54,399 bases of DNA from an uncultured Pseudomonadales bacterium. GTDB taxonomy: Bacteria > Pseudomonadota > Gammaproteobacteria > Pseudomonadales > Azotimanducaceae. The stretch covers positions 1 through 54,399 of the forward strand of contig CAJJAQ010000009.1 in assembly GCA_905182095.1 (NCBI GenBank), given 5' to 3'. The position numbers were made by a program, and so were the translations under genes. The notes below the pieces were generated by a model. The model did no database searches. It saw nothing but the letters and a program-made list of their open reading frames with translations, and was not told the DNA's origin. Positions within the stretch are counted from its first letter, which is position 1. Each line of letters begins with the position of its first letter. Shown one piece after another: positions 1 through 8,063 of this stretch.

Positions 1-719
1 CAGATCGTGGCGGCTTGCCTTTTAATGATCTGCCACTGTCGGTAGCTGACACTAATGCCTCATTGCATGGTCTAGTAGGTTTACTAGCCGCGGTCATACT
101 GCGCCAGCGCACTGGGTTGGGTCAGCATATTGATATTGCGATGATTGACGCAACGGTAGCCACAGATGACCAAGTACATTACGCCATTGAGGATGCCGAA
201 GGCACAGCCGCCTTGCCCAACGACACCTGGGAAACCGGGGCGGGGCCTATTCTCTTGTCTGCGGATTTTCGCTTCTTATGGCAGCAGTTGACTCGCCTGA
301 TGGGTGTTAATGACCCTACTTACAAAGAAATGCAGCTGGCGGAAAAAATTCGTGTTCGCCGGGAAATTGTTGGTGAGTATTTGGCTGGGTTGCCGACTTG
401 GGCAGATGTAGAAGAAGCCATGGGAAAGATGAATTTGGCCTGGGGGCAGGTTCGAGATCCAGCGGATTTACAGCAGCAGCCAACGGTGGCCGCTCGTGGT
501 GCCATTGTGCAAATTGACGACCGAGCAGGTGGTACTCGCCCTATTACTCAGTCGCCCTATCGTTTTTCTGCTGCTAAAAGTGGTGTTAGAGGTCCTGCGC
601 CACATAGGGGTGAGCACAATATTGAAGTTTTGGCGCACTGGTTGAAGAAAACATCTAGCGAGGTAAGTGACTTACAGGCTAAAGGCGTTCTAAAAGTGGA
701 TGAAGAGTTTGTAAAGTAG
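1..719 (+). CDS. CaiB/BaiF family CoA-transferase, C-terminal part (5' end outside window)
   Basis: This is the C-terminal ~239 residues of a class III (family III) CoA-transferase, which moves CoA between carboxylic acids through an enzyme-bound aspartyl intermediate. The frame is open from base 3, so the gene begins upstream of the window; family members are about 400 residues. The segment VADTNASLHG (bases ~42-71) aligns with the GDSNTG region of formyl-CoA transferase that carries the catalytic Asp169, so the Asp at bases 48-50 is the likely nucleophile. It is followed by the conserved RTGxGQxIDIAMxDA block. The substrate cannot be read from the sequence. A strong hairpin terminator follows about 100 bases downstream. 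The family call is firm; the physiological role is not. Confidence 0.9.
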   Translation, partial: DRGGLPFNDLPLSVADTNASLHGLVGLLAAVILRQRTGLGQHIDIAMIDATVATDDQVHYAIEDAEGTAALPNDTWETGAGPILLSADFRFLWQQLTRLMGVNDPTYKEMQLAEKIRVRREIVGEYLAGLPTWADVEEAMGKMNLAWGQVRDPADLQQQPTVAARGAIVQIDDRAGGTRPITQSPYRFSAAKSGVRGPAPHRGEHNIEVLAHWLKKTSSEVSDLQAKGVLKVDEEFVK

Positions 720-817
720 GCGCTTGGGGTGATTAAGGCCTGTGGCCTAACTATATTTTGTTGGGGCATAACTATGGCCTAGGGTAACAGTACGTTCACG
801 GGCTGTGGTTTGCAGGC

Positions 818-848
818 AAAAAAAGCCCCGCTTAGGCGGGTTTTTTTG
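818..848. terminator. Rho-independent terminator after the CoA-transferase
   Basis: CCCGC (827-831), loop TTAG and GCGGG (836-840), preceded by an A-run and followed by seven T. The flanking A and T runs extend the stem and would let it work in both directions, serving the CoA-transferase on the plus strand and possibly the minus-strand gene ending at 1106. Confidence 0.85.
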
Positions 849-1105
849 TCTTCTGTTTTAGCCGCCGAAGGAAAGTTGCAAGCGTACTCCCTCCCTACGA
901 GCCGGCAGTAGCCGACCTTGCAGGCAGAAGTTTTCTTTGTGATTAGCTGTAGATATCTTTTAGTACGGTGTTACTGAAAACAGTGATCTCGCTATTAGAG
1001 TCGTCAGAACGTATGTTGTAGATATAAGCAATATGGCTATAACCAAACCAATATTTGACCGTTGCCGCTTCGCTGTCATCCCCTATGATGGTGGTTGATA
1101 TACGC
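849..1105. other. Remainder of the 386-base gap 720-1105
   Basis: Apart from the terminator at 818-848 nothing convincing is present. A minus-strand frame is open for about 53 codons (943-1102) with a plausible amino-acid mix but no ATG, GTG or TTG start. It begins just after the stop of the DUF1295-DUF6134 gene, so it could be a remnant of a following gene or chance. Confidence 0.4.
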
Positions 1106-2548
1106 TTACTTTAAGACAGCCAAAAAATCCTCACCCTCAGTTTCATAAGTTTGCAATGTGTAGATGAGTTTGCGCTTTGCCGGCAGATCTGAAACCAAGC
1201 CATCCCATTTGCCATCAGCGTCGTAGCTTACTACAAGAGACATTTCGTCAGCCTCAACTCGATAACTAGTCTCGGCAAAATTGTCGGTTTGGCTTTCTGG
1301 TTGAATAGACACGGCTACCAGTTCACCTGTTTGGCCGTTAAGTAACTGGTTTTGCGCGATGAAGGTTGGCGCCCAGTAAGCGAATGGCACAAGGCACTGG
1401 CTGTCGTGAATTTCGTCGATTGCCGCGTTAACCGCAAACCCCGCAGCTGTCTTGTGACCCTTGAGAGACAGCGACTTGTCCTTGATGCGCGTGGCGCTGC
1501 TGATTTTCTGCAAACAAAAGTTATTGTCGTATTCCTCGGTTACTTCGTGTTTATAGGAGAACACTGTAAAGCCAAGCACCTTGTACGCAAATTCCGCCTC
1601 ACCTTCTAGGCGAATACCAGAGGCTGTGTAATGGGCTTTAAACGAGTGATAACCTACCTCCTTGTTGTCGATAAATACTCGGAATAGCCACACCTCGGTT
1701 TTTGCGCTGACGCTTTCTTTGATCTGATCGCTATTTGCGTTGTCAGCACGAATATCAGGCGCCACAATAATCGCAACTAGGCCTGCTATGAGCAGTTGGC
1801 GCCAGGGGAAAAAACTCGAAGTTTGCGCAACATAGGCGGAGTAACCTGGTCGTCTGCTTTCAATATCCACTTCCATGCGTTTTACCCCGGTCATGCGCAT
1901 TAGCAAAAACGAAAGCAGTGTCATGGCTATAATGGGCCACCAGATACTGTAGTGCATCGAAACGCCGCAAATGCCCAACCAAAAAACCCACTCACCGAAG
2001 TAGTTAGGGTGTCTGGTGTATTTCCACAAGCCGGAATTGAGTACTGCGCTGGACGGCATTTGTGCTCTAAATCTGCCCAGCTGGCTATCTGCTACCACCT
2101 CAAAAATAAGGCCACTCAAGGCAACTGCGAAAAACAGCCACTGACTCCAAGAGACGTCAATTGATTGGGTGAAGATCGGTTGTACAACTAAACAGATAGC
2201 CCAAGCCATACATACTTGGGGTAAGAAAATTAAGTACAGGCTGGTGTAAGGGAAGCGCTCGTCGTTAGATTCGCGCACCGAGGTATAGCGATGATCTTCC
2301 CCGTTGCCCATTTGACGTCTGCCAATATGGTAGGCCAAGCGTAAACCCCAAACAGCAATTAGAACGAAAACGGCTGTAGCCAGGAAGCCAGTTGGCGCGC
2401 CGGCGAAATAGAAAATGGCGGTTACTATGACGTGATAGAGCGGCCAAAATATGTCAGCGACGCTGACGTCGTGACGGCGCAATGACCAAAGCCATACCAA
2501 AGTGGCTAACCCGGCAACAACCCCCAGTGCTAAAAGCGCTTGGCTCAC
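1106..2548 (-). CDS. DUF1295 integral membrane protein fused to DUF6134 domain
   Basis: Residues ~1-260 are a polytopic membrane domain of the DUF1295 / steroid 5-alpha-reductase-like family, with the signature LWKYTRHPNYFGEWVFWLG and a closing RRPGYSAY...TSSFFPW. The frame then runs through a hydrophobic stretch (RQLLIAGLVAIIVAPDIRAD) into a ~200-residue DUF6134-like domain (TEVWLFRVFIDNKEVGYHSF, later CLVPFAYWAPTF). The linker looks like a former signal peptide and contains no internal ATG, so two genes that are normally separate appear fused. I chose the GTG at 2548, which overlaps the SnoaL gene end by a few bases, because it gives a membrane-type N-terminus; the longer frame to 2644 only overlaps the upstream gene. 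Function is unknown; the family co-occurs with lipid-modifying genes. Confidence 0.8.
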   Translation of the reverse strand: MSQALLALGVVAGLATLVWLWSLRRHDVSVADIFWPLYHVIVTAIFYFAGAPTGFLATAVFVLIAVWGLRLAYHIGRRQMGNGEDHRYTSVRESNDERFPYTSLYLIFLPQVCMAWAICLVVQPIFTQSIDVSWSQWLFFAVALSGLIFEVVADSQLGRFRAQMPSSAVLNSGLWKYTRHPNYFGEWVFWLGICGVSMHYSIWWPIIAMTLLSFLLMRMTGVKRMEVDIESRRPGYSAYVAQTSSFFPWRQLLIAGLVAIIVAPDIRADNANSDQIKESVSAKTEVWLFRVFIDNKEVGYHSFKAHYTASGIRLEGEAEFAYKVLGFTVFSYKHEVTEEYDNNFCLQKISSATRIKDKSLSLKGHKTAAGFAVNAAIDEIHDSQCLVPFAYWAPTFIAQNQLLNGQTGELVAVSIQPESQTDNFAETSYRVEADEMSLVVSYDADGKWDGLVSDLPAKRKLIYTLQTYETEGEDFLAVLK

Positions 2549-2556
2549 GATGCCAA

Positions 2557-3132
2557 CTATTCGGCTTGAAAGCGTTTGTTTACTGCACGAACCACACCAC
2601 CTAGTAGCGGCACATGGGAGTAAAAACCCAGTCCCGAATCCCAAAAGTCTTGGTGCAAAATAACCTGACCTTGCTCATTGAAGCGTAGGTGGGTAATGCC
2701 CAAGGTGTCGCTTTCGACAGTGCGAATCATTGGCTTAAAAGTAGCCCGCATAGACCAGACTAAATAGACATCTGCGCCGGAAACGAGGGTCTGATGCATT
2801 TCCACTTCTACCGTGGTGCCAGCCTTGCCCAAGCCATCGAAGTGGTTGATCACCTGCTCACGATTTCTGGTGTGCATCAACGCATCACTGAAATGTAGTT
2901 CTTCTGCATAAAGTTTGCGTGCGTTAGCAGCAGCACCTGGCTGTCCGAGGTCCATTAGAAATTGTGTGAACGCCTCTATGGTGGCGTCGTCGACACTCTG
3001 ATCACCCGGGAAATCGCTAAGTGCAACTCTGTATGCGTCGGGGTAGGCCGAGTTATTTTGTTCTGATTGATACGCGCAGCCTAGAGCAGACGCTGCGATC
3101 AAGATGGCGAAGATATAGCTAAGTTTTTTCAT
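2557..3132 (-). CDS. SnoaL-like (NTF2-fold) lipoprotein
   Basis: A 191-residue protein with a lipoprotein signal peptide (MKKLSYIFAILIAASALGC; the lipobox Cys is within ALGC) followed by an NTF2/SnoaL-like domain ending DFWDSGLGFYSHVPLLGG. SnoaL-like proteins of this type commonly sit beside DUF1295, DUF2878 and cyclopropane-fatty-acid-synthase genes; here the DUF1295 fusion follows with a short overlap, implying one transcript. I prefer the ATG at 3132 over 3153 because it starts a standard signal peptide. The role is probably in envelope lipid metabolism, inferred from neighbours only; no catalytic residues can be assigned. Confidence 0.75.
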   Translation of the reverse strand: MKKLSYIFAILIAASALGCAYQSEQNNSAYPDAYRVALSDFPGDQSVDDATIEAFTQFLMDLGQPGAAANARKLYAEELHFSDALMHTRNREQVINHFDGLGKAGTTVEVEMHQTLVSGADVYLVWSMRATFKPMIRTVESDTLGITHLRFNEQGQVILHQDFWDSGLGFYSHVPLLGGVVRAVNKRFQAE

Positions 3133-3405
3133 GGGATAAGGGTAAAAAACCATTCGTGAAGCTCTGGTGATGGAGATTTTTTTTCTGGTTCACGCAACCT
3201 TCACACTGGTGCATAGAAGGTTGGGAATTGTTGCGCATGCTTTGTGCCATCGCAGCAAAATCATCGATCAAGGGCATATTCCCCTTCGACTAACAATCAT
3301 GTCATCGGTTGCCGCAGCGCCAAGCGTTTAAGCTTAGAGAATCTGCGGAATCGCTGAGTAGACCGCTGAACAACAACACAATAGCAGCCCAAGGATGTGC
3401 AATAA

Positions 3406-3975
3406 GTGACTCTCATAACCGTTCTCAAAAGCGAAAAACTTATTAATGCGCTGTTCCTCAAGGTTGCATGGGTTGCATGTGTAGTGGGCGGTAATGTCTA
3501 TGGGTTGTGTCTAGTTGCTTTGATGTTGTGCCTAAGCATTTATCAAAAGCACTTTGCAGCAGATTGGCCCTATGTAATTGGTTTGGGAATTTTTGGCTTG
3601 TTGCTGGACACAGGCTGGATGTATTTCGGCATGTTGGACTACGGATCTAGCGCAGTGCTGACTGTCGCAGGCGTTACCCTTGCGCCGCTGTGGATTGTAC
3701 TGCTGTGGGTCGCAGTGGGCTTGTCTTTGAATCATAGTTTGATATTTTTCGTTGATCGGCCTTTGATCGGTGGTCTCATAGTTGGCGGCAGCGCGCCGTT
3801 TTCTTATATGGCTGGTGAGCGCTTTGGCGCCGTTGTCATACCTTCCTATGAAAACTTGGTCATACTTGGTTTGGTCTGGTTTGCCGTCTATTACGCCCTC
3901 TTTAGTTTAGCCAAATACGTAAACGGCAGAAGCGCCGAAAAAGCTCAATTGATAGCCGCATCTGCGCTCAATTGA
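3406..3975 (+). CDS. DUF2878 family membrane protein
   Basis: A 189-residue protein with about five or six hydrophobic segments and the pattern LLLDTGWMYFGMLDYG followed by TLAPLWIVLLWVAVGLSLNHSL, characteristic of DUF2878. It starts with GTG, supported by AAGGA at 3391-3395. It is transcribed divergently from the SnoaL-DUF1295 pair across ~270 bases. In other proteobacteria DUF2878, DUF1295 and SnoaL genes occur together with cyclopropane-fatty-acid synthase, DUF1365 and an FAD oxidase; those partners are not in this window. Function unknown. Confidence 0.8.
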   Translation: MTLITVLKSEKLINALFLKVAWVACVVGGNVYGLCLVALMLCLSIYQKHFAADWPYVIGLGIFGLLLDTGWMYFGMLDYGSSAVLTVAGVTLAPLWIVLLWVAVGLSLNHSLIFFVDRPLIGGLIVGGSAPFSYMAGERFGAVVIPSYENLVILGLVWFAVYYALFSLAKYVNGRSAEKAQLIAASALN

Positions 3976-4051
3976 TTCCGCCATCAGCCCTTCTTTTGTT
4001 TCTAGGACTGGGTAAGCTAAGCATCGATTTAGCCATTTATACGAGCGTGCA

Positions 4052-5377
4052 TTGAACATTCAACGAACCAGGCTAGTTACCAAGTTAGGGCGTGTATTTG
4101 CGTTGCAGGTAGCCCTTGTTAGCCTTGCTGTGGCTGCCGGTATATTTATTACCAATACGATAGTGGATGATTTTCTGATCAACGAAGCGTTGGAGGATGA
4201 AGCCAATCACTACTGGGGACTTTACCAGTCCAATCCCGCCCAATCTCTGCCCAATACCAATAACATGATTGGCTATATGTCCCAAGGTGATGATGTTTCA
4301 GCTCTACCCGAAGCACTGCGCCCGCACCAACCCGGGTTTTTAGGCCGAGTAGATTTTGGCTCGTCAAAACAAACACTTTATGTCAGCCAAAGTTCGCCGG
4401 GAGTGGGGCCAAAGCTCTATTTATTGTTCGCCAGCGAAGATGTATCCCAGTTGGCGTTTCTATTTGGCATATTGCCGTTGTCGATTGCGCTTTTTTTGAT
4501 ATACGGTTTTTCGTTCTTAACCTACAGACTCTCTCATCAAGCAATATCACCACTAGTGCAGTTGGCGGATTATTTAGAAGAGTTCCGTTTTGGCGACTTT
4601 AATCAACCTGCTGTTGATCTAGGGGATTTACGGAGAATTGCCAACCCCGAAGTGGATGTGATGATTGATGCCATTGATAGTTTTGCAGAGCGCCTAGATA
4701 CCTTTATTGAGAGAGAACGCATATTTACACGTGATGCCAGTCACGAGCTGCGTACGCCTATTGCGGTGTTTAAAGGCTCGTTAGATTTGTTGCAACTGAA
4801 AGTGGATCGCTCAGAAAGCGATGCGAAAGCCCTAGATAGAATGCGCAGAACCGCTGACGATATGGAAGGCCTAATTGGCACAATGCTGCTGCTTGCTCGG
4901 GGTGAAGAAGTTGAAAAACATGGGGAACCTACGCTGCTTAATGACTTTTTAGCCAATTTTGTTGAGCAGGTTGCACCTCTAGCAAATGACCGAGCCATTG
5001 ATTTGTTGAGCGAGTTTAACGGCGAACTATGGACCAAAGTGCCCAAGCAGGTGCTGCAAATTCTGGTCATAAACTTGCTCCGCAATGCCATTAACTATAC
5101 CGACAAAGGCGCCGTCACGATAAGCGTTAGCGCCACGAAATTTACCGTCACGGATACAGGTATTGGCATGAGTGCGGATGAGCTTCATCAAGCCTTTGAA
5201 CCCTTTTATCGAGGCGAACGCGCCCGGGTTGCTAATGCAGGTCACGGTTTGGGCTTGTCTATTGTGCGGAGAATGGTCGAACAGTTTAGTGGGCGAATTG
5301 ATGTGCAAAGTGAAGCGGGTGTTGGGACCAAAATCAGCGTTAGTTTTCCTCTCCCCGTTAAGAGCGCAAGCACTTAG
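4052..5377 (+). CDS. Membrane sensor histidine kinase
   Basis: A 441-residue HisKA/HATPase kinase. It has a transmembrane helix at ~14-37, a periplasmic sensor of about 95 residues, a second helix at ~133-159, a HAMP-like linker, the dimerisation/phosphoacceptor box (DASHELRTP, His231), the N box (INLLRNAINYTDKG), DTGIGM, FEPFYRG and the GHGLGLSIV box. The start is TTG with a weak ribosome site, so the N-terminus is uncertain by a few residues. The nearest response regulator is the OmpR-type gene at 7116-7808 on the other strand, beyond the photolyase, and it is the obvious candidate partner. The signal sensed is unknown. Confidence 0.88.
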   Translation: MNIQRTRLVTKLGRVFALQVALVSLAVAAGIFITNTIVDDFLINEALEDEANHYWGLYQSNPAQSLPNTNNMIGYMSQGDDVSALPEALRPHQPGFLGRVDFGSSKQTLYVSQSSPGVGPKLYLLFASEDVSQLAFLFGILPLSIALFLIYGFSFLTYRLSHQAISPLVQLADYLEEFRFGDFNQPAVDLGDLRRIANPEVDVMIDAIDSFAERLDTFIERERIFTRDASHELRTPIAVFKGSLDLLQLKVDRSESDAKALDRMRRTADDMEGLIGTMLLLARGEEVEKHGEPTLLNDFLANFVEQVAPLANDRAIDLLSEFNGELWTKVPKQVLQILVINLLRNAINYTDKGAVTISVSATKFTVTDTGIGMSADELHQAFEPFYRGERARVANAGHGLGLSIVRRMVEQFSGRIDVQSEAGVGTKISVSFPLPVKSAST

Positions 5378-5541
5378 AAGGCTGCGACCGGGGTGACGTT
5401 ACTTATCTAACACGTCAAATTGTCGCGGAGGTTGGGTTCGCTGGCATGTCATCAGGAGTGTTTTTACAGCTGATCGCATAAACAAAAACCTCTGAAAAAT
5501 GTTTATAAGCAGCGTGTGCTAAAGCCCAGTCCCAAATTGCA

Positions 5542-5583
5542 GGTCCTAAAGAGCAGGTGCTAAAGAGTAAACGCTAAAGCTTA
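5542..5583. repeat. Three 14-bp tandem repeats between convergent kinase and photolyase genes
   Basis: Units resemble GGTCCTAAAGAGCA. CTAAAG recurs at 5546, 5560 and 5574 (spacing 14), with a further CTAAAG at 5519. The array lies in the 244-base convergent gap 5378-5621, just after the photolyase stop. No function is evident. Confidence 0.6.
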
Positions 5584-5621
5584 GCTGCAATGGTGCTGGT
5601 CCTATGTAAAACCGCCAAAGG

Positions 5622-7034
5622 CTACGTAGAGTCTGCGCGCATTCTTTTCCAAATGGCCAGCGTACTGTCTCTGCCTTGAGCCAGATCGATAACAGGTGAT
5701 GGATAACTTGGGAAACCGCCATCTTTCCAAGGTTCGAGGATCTGCTTTTTTCCTGCATTCGCCAACTCCGGAACCATACTCCTAACGAAGTCGCCGTTGC
5801 CATCAAAGCGTTCGGCCTGGCGGATGGGGTTAAACATACGAAAATACGGCACCGCATCTGTTCCCGTAGAGGCACTCCACTGCCAGCCGCCATTGTTGGC
5901 AGCAATATCGCAATCTACCAGTTTTGACATGAAATACTGTTCTCCCAAGCGCCAGTCGAGAAATAGGTGCTTGGCTAAGAATTGCGCTGTAACCATACGC
6001 AGGCGATTGTGCATCCAGCCGGTACTGTTGAGTTGGCGCATACCAGCATCCACCAGAGGCAGTCCCGTCTCGCCCTTTTGCCAGCGCTCTAACAACTCAG
6101 TATCTTGATTCCAAGGTAAGTTATCGGTCTCGCGCCGGAACGCTTGGCCCATAGCCAATCTGGGATGCTCAACCAAAATATGGTTATAAAATTCTCTCCA
6201 TATTATTTCACTGACCCAAGTATTAATGCCTTCGGACGGTCCAACCCATCGATTGCCATTGACTTTATAGGCAGCGGCTAAGCATTGGTTTGCAGAAATA
6301 GTACCCATAGCCAGCTGTGGCGATAAACCACTGGTGCCACGAACATTTGGTATGTCGCGGTCGCGCTGATAGTTGTCAGCGCGAGTTTTACAAAATGCAT
6401 TGAGTTGGCTCAGAGCCGTACGTTCTCCGGCTTTCCAAAGTTCAGAGCCAAAGCCTTTGCTGACGCCAGCAATCTTGTTGGGGGCTTGATTTGGCGTTAT
6501 TGACGGTCCTTGGGCTTTGGGTGGTGGCAAAAGATCTAATCCAACCTCTGTAAGTACCGATAACCATTTACGCTTAAAGGGCGTGAAGACTGAATAAGCA
6601 GTACCGTCTGGCTTACGCACGCTGCCCGGTTTAAGACAGGTAAAGGCATTGAACGTTTCGCAAGCAATACCGTTGCGGAGCAATGCAGCTATAACCTCGT
6701 TATCTCGACGTGTTTCGTTGAGTGCGATCTCATCATTGAAGAAAACATTGCTGGCACCTATGGCTTTAGCACTTTTTACGACCACGTTGATGGAACTGTC
6801 ATAGCTGTCAGATTTAACAATTTTTAATGGAATACCCAACTCTGCTAGGTCGTTACTGAGTTGATCTAAGGTTCGTAGGATTAATGCCAAGCGATGAGGC
6901 GATATGGTGTGCTCTAACCATTGGTCTGGTGTAAGTATAAAAAGTGCTTCTACTGGACCAGATTGACACGCGTAATAGAGTGCTGGGTTGTCACGAACAC
7001 GAAGGTCAGTGCGGAACCAAACTAGGCTGGGCAT
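5622..7034 (-). CDS. phrB: Class I deoxyribodipyrimidine photolyase
   Basis: A 470-residue cryptochrome/photolyase-family protein that uses FAD and blue/near-UV light to split pyrimidine dimers in DNA. The N-terminal antenna-binding Rossmann domain begins LVWFRTDLRVRDNPAL. The C-terminal FAD domain has WREFYNH, GETGLPLVDAGMRQL, GWMHNRLRM, DCDIAANNGGWQWSA and GTDAVPYFRMFNP, matching class I CPD photolyases. Length is normal. It lies 81 bases downstream of the response-regulator gene on the same strand, suggesting co-transcription and perhaps two-component control. A 6-4 photolyase or cryptochrome role is less likely because the core resembles E. coli PhrB. Confidence 0.93.
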   Translation of the reverse strand: MPSLVWFRTDLRVRDNPALYYACQSGPVEALFILTPDQWLEHTISPHRLALILRTLDQLSNDLAELGIPLKIVKSDSYDSSINVVVKSAKAIGASNVFFNDEIALNETRRDNEVIAALLRNGIACETFNAFTCLKPGSVRKPDGTAYSVFTPFKRKWLSVLTEVGLDLLPPPKAQGPSITPNQAPNKIAGVSKGFGSELWKAGERTALSQLNAFCKTRADNYQRDRDIPNVRGTSGLSPQLAMGTISANQCLAAAYKVNGNRWVGPSEGINTWVSEIIWREFYNHILVEHPRLAMGQAFRRETDNLPWNQDTELLERWQKGETGLPLVDAGMRQLNSTGWMHNRLRMVTAQFLAKHLFLDWRLGEQYFMSKLVDCDIAANNGGWQWSASTGTDAVPYFRMFNPIRQAERFDGNGDFVRSMVPELANAGKKQILEPWKDGGFPSYPSPVIDLAQGRDSTLAIWKRMRADST

Positions 7035-7115
7035 TGTATTGTCTCTGAGGTTTGACCTATGCGGTCTTATAATTTTAGGACTGCCGGCGTTAAGCGGCAG
7101 GCAAAAATAGCAGGG

Positions 7116-7808
7116 TTAAACTTCTGCCGCTTCTTTCAGACAATAACCTTGGCCTTGTCTAGTTTGCAAAAGTGGTTTGCCAAAAGGTCGGTCTATAATC
7201 CGTCGCAGATTATAGATGTGACTTCGCAGCGTATCGCTATCAGGTGGCTCGTCGCCCCAGAGTTCCCGCTCAAGAGAAGCTCGGGTAACAACCTTAGGTG
7301 ATTCACGGATTAATACATGCAAAATGTTGAAAAGCGTCCGCGAGAGCATTAGTGGTGTTTCTCCGCGGGTCACTTCCATTGTGTCCAGATTCAGTTTCAG
7401 ATCACTCACAATGAACTCTTTTTCTAAGTGCTGGCTGCGCCGGATTACAGCATCGAGTCTGGCTTTGAGTTCAGCCATATCGAAGGGTTTGATAAGGTAA
7501 TCGTCAGCGCCAGAGGCAAAGCCTTTGAGCTTGTCGTTGAGTTGATCTCTGGCAGTAAGCATTATAATTGGAGTAGTTACGTTGGCATCTTCGCGCAAAC
7601 GTTTGCAGACCGTTAGGCCGTCTGCGCCGGGTAGCATTACGTCTAGGACTATTGCGTCGTAAGTGTTGGTGACGCCCAAGTGCATGGCGGTTAACCCATC
7701 TGCGGCATAATCTACAATGTAGGAGCTGGCTTCCAGGTAAGCGCCCACGGTCTCAGCTAACTCTTTATGATCTTCTACAACAAGTACGGTTTTGCTTGGT
7801 GTTTTCAC
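7116..7808 (-). CDS. OmpR/PhoB-type response regulator
   Basis: A 230-residue regulator with a receiver domain (acidic pocket VVEDHKE, phosphoacceptor Asp56 in LDVMLP, Thr in MLTARD, Lys in IKPFD) and a C-terminal winged helix ending TRQGQGYCL. It starts with GTG. It precedes the photolyase on the same strand and probably pairs with the kinase at 4052-5377. A regulator directly upstream of phr suggests that photorepair or membrane-lipid genes are its targets, which is an inference from position only. Confidence 0.9.
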   Translation of the reverse strand: MKTPSKTVLVVEDHKELAETVGAYLEASSYIVDYAADGLTAMHLGVTNTYDAIVLDVMLPGADGLTVCKRLREDANVTTPIIMLTARDQLNDKLKGFASGADDYLIKPFDMAELKARLDAVIRRSQHLEKEFIVSDLKLNLDTMEVTRGETPLMLSRTLFNILHVLIRESPKVVTRASLERELWGDEPPDSDTLRSHIYNLRRIIDRPFGKPLLQTRQGQGYCLKEAAEV

Positions 7809-7983
7809 GACTTACCCTAGTGTTAGTTGTTCTTATGGGTGCGCCTTCAGTGCGCGGAAGCAATATCCTTACCCTGTCATAATGTTGCTGACTTATCCAC
7901 AAGCGTATGCGTAGAAATCATGTACAAATGTTCGTTCATATTCTGCTCGTCAGTCGCGAATTTCTGGCGTTTTTTTATGTACG

Positions 7984-8048
7984 GCCTTATTCCAGCGTCT
8001 TATGCCGTGGTCTTATGCCGGGGTCTTATGCCGGGGTATATTGCCGGG
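7984..8048. repeat. 13-bp tandem repeat array (about five units)
   Basis: The unit is close to GTCTTATGCCGGG. The best copies start at 7997, 8010, 8023 and 8036; a diverged copy starts at 7984. It lies between the 3' end of the S41 protease gene (8064) and the start of the response-regulator gene (7808), both on the minus strand. Confidence 0.75.
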
Positions 8049-8063
8049 GTAGATAGCACAGTC

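Noticed and set aside
943-1102. A 53-codon minus-strand open frame with a plausible amino-acid mix after the DUF1295-DUF6134 gene
   Set aside because: No start codon and a length expected by chance; no family is recognisable.
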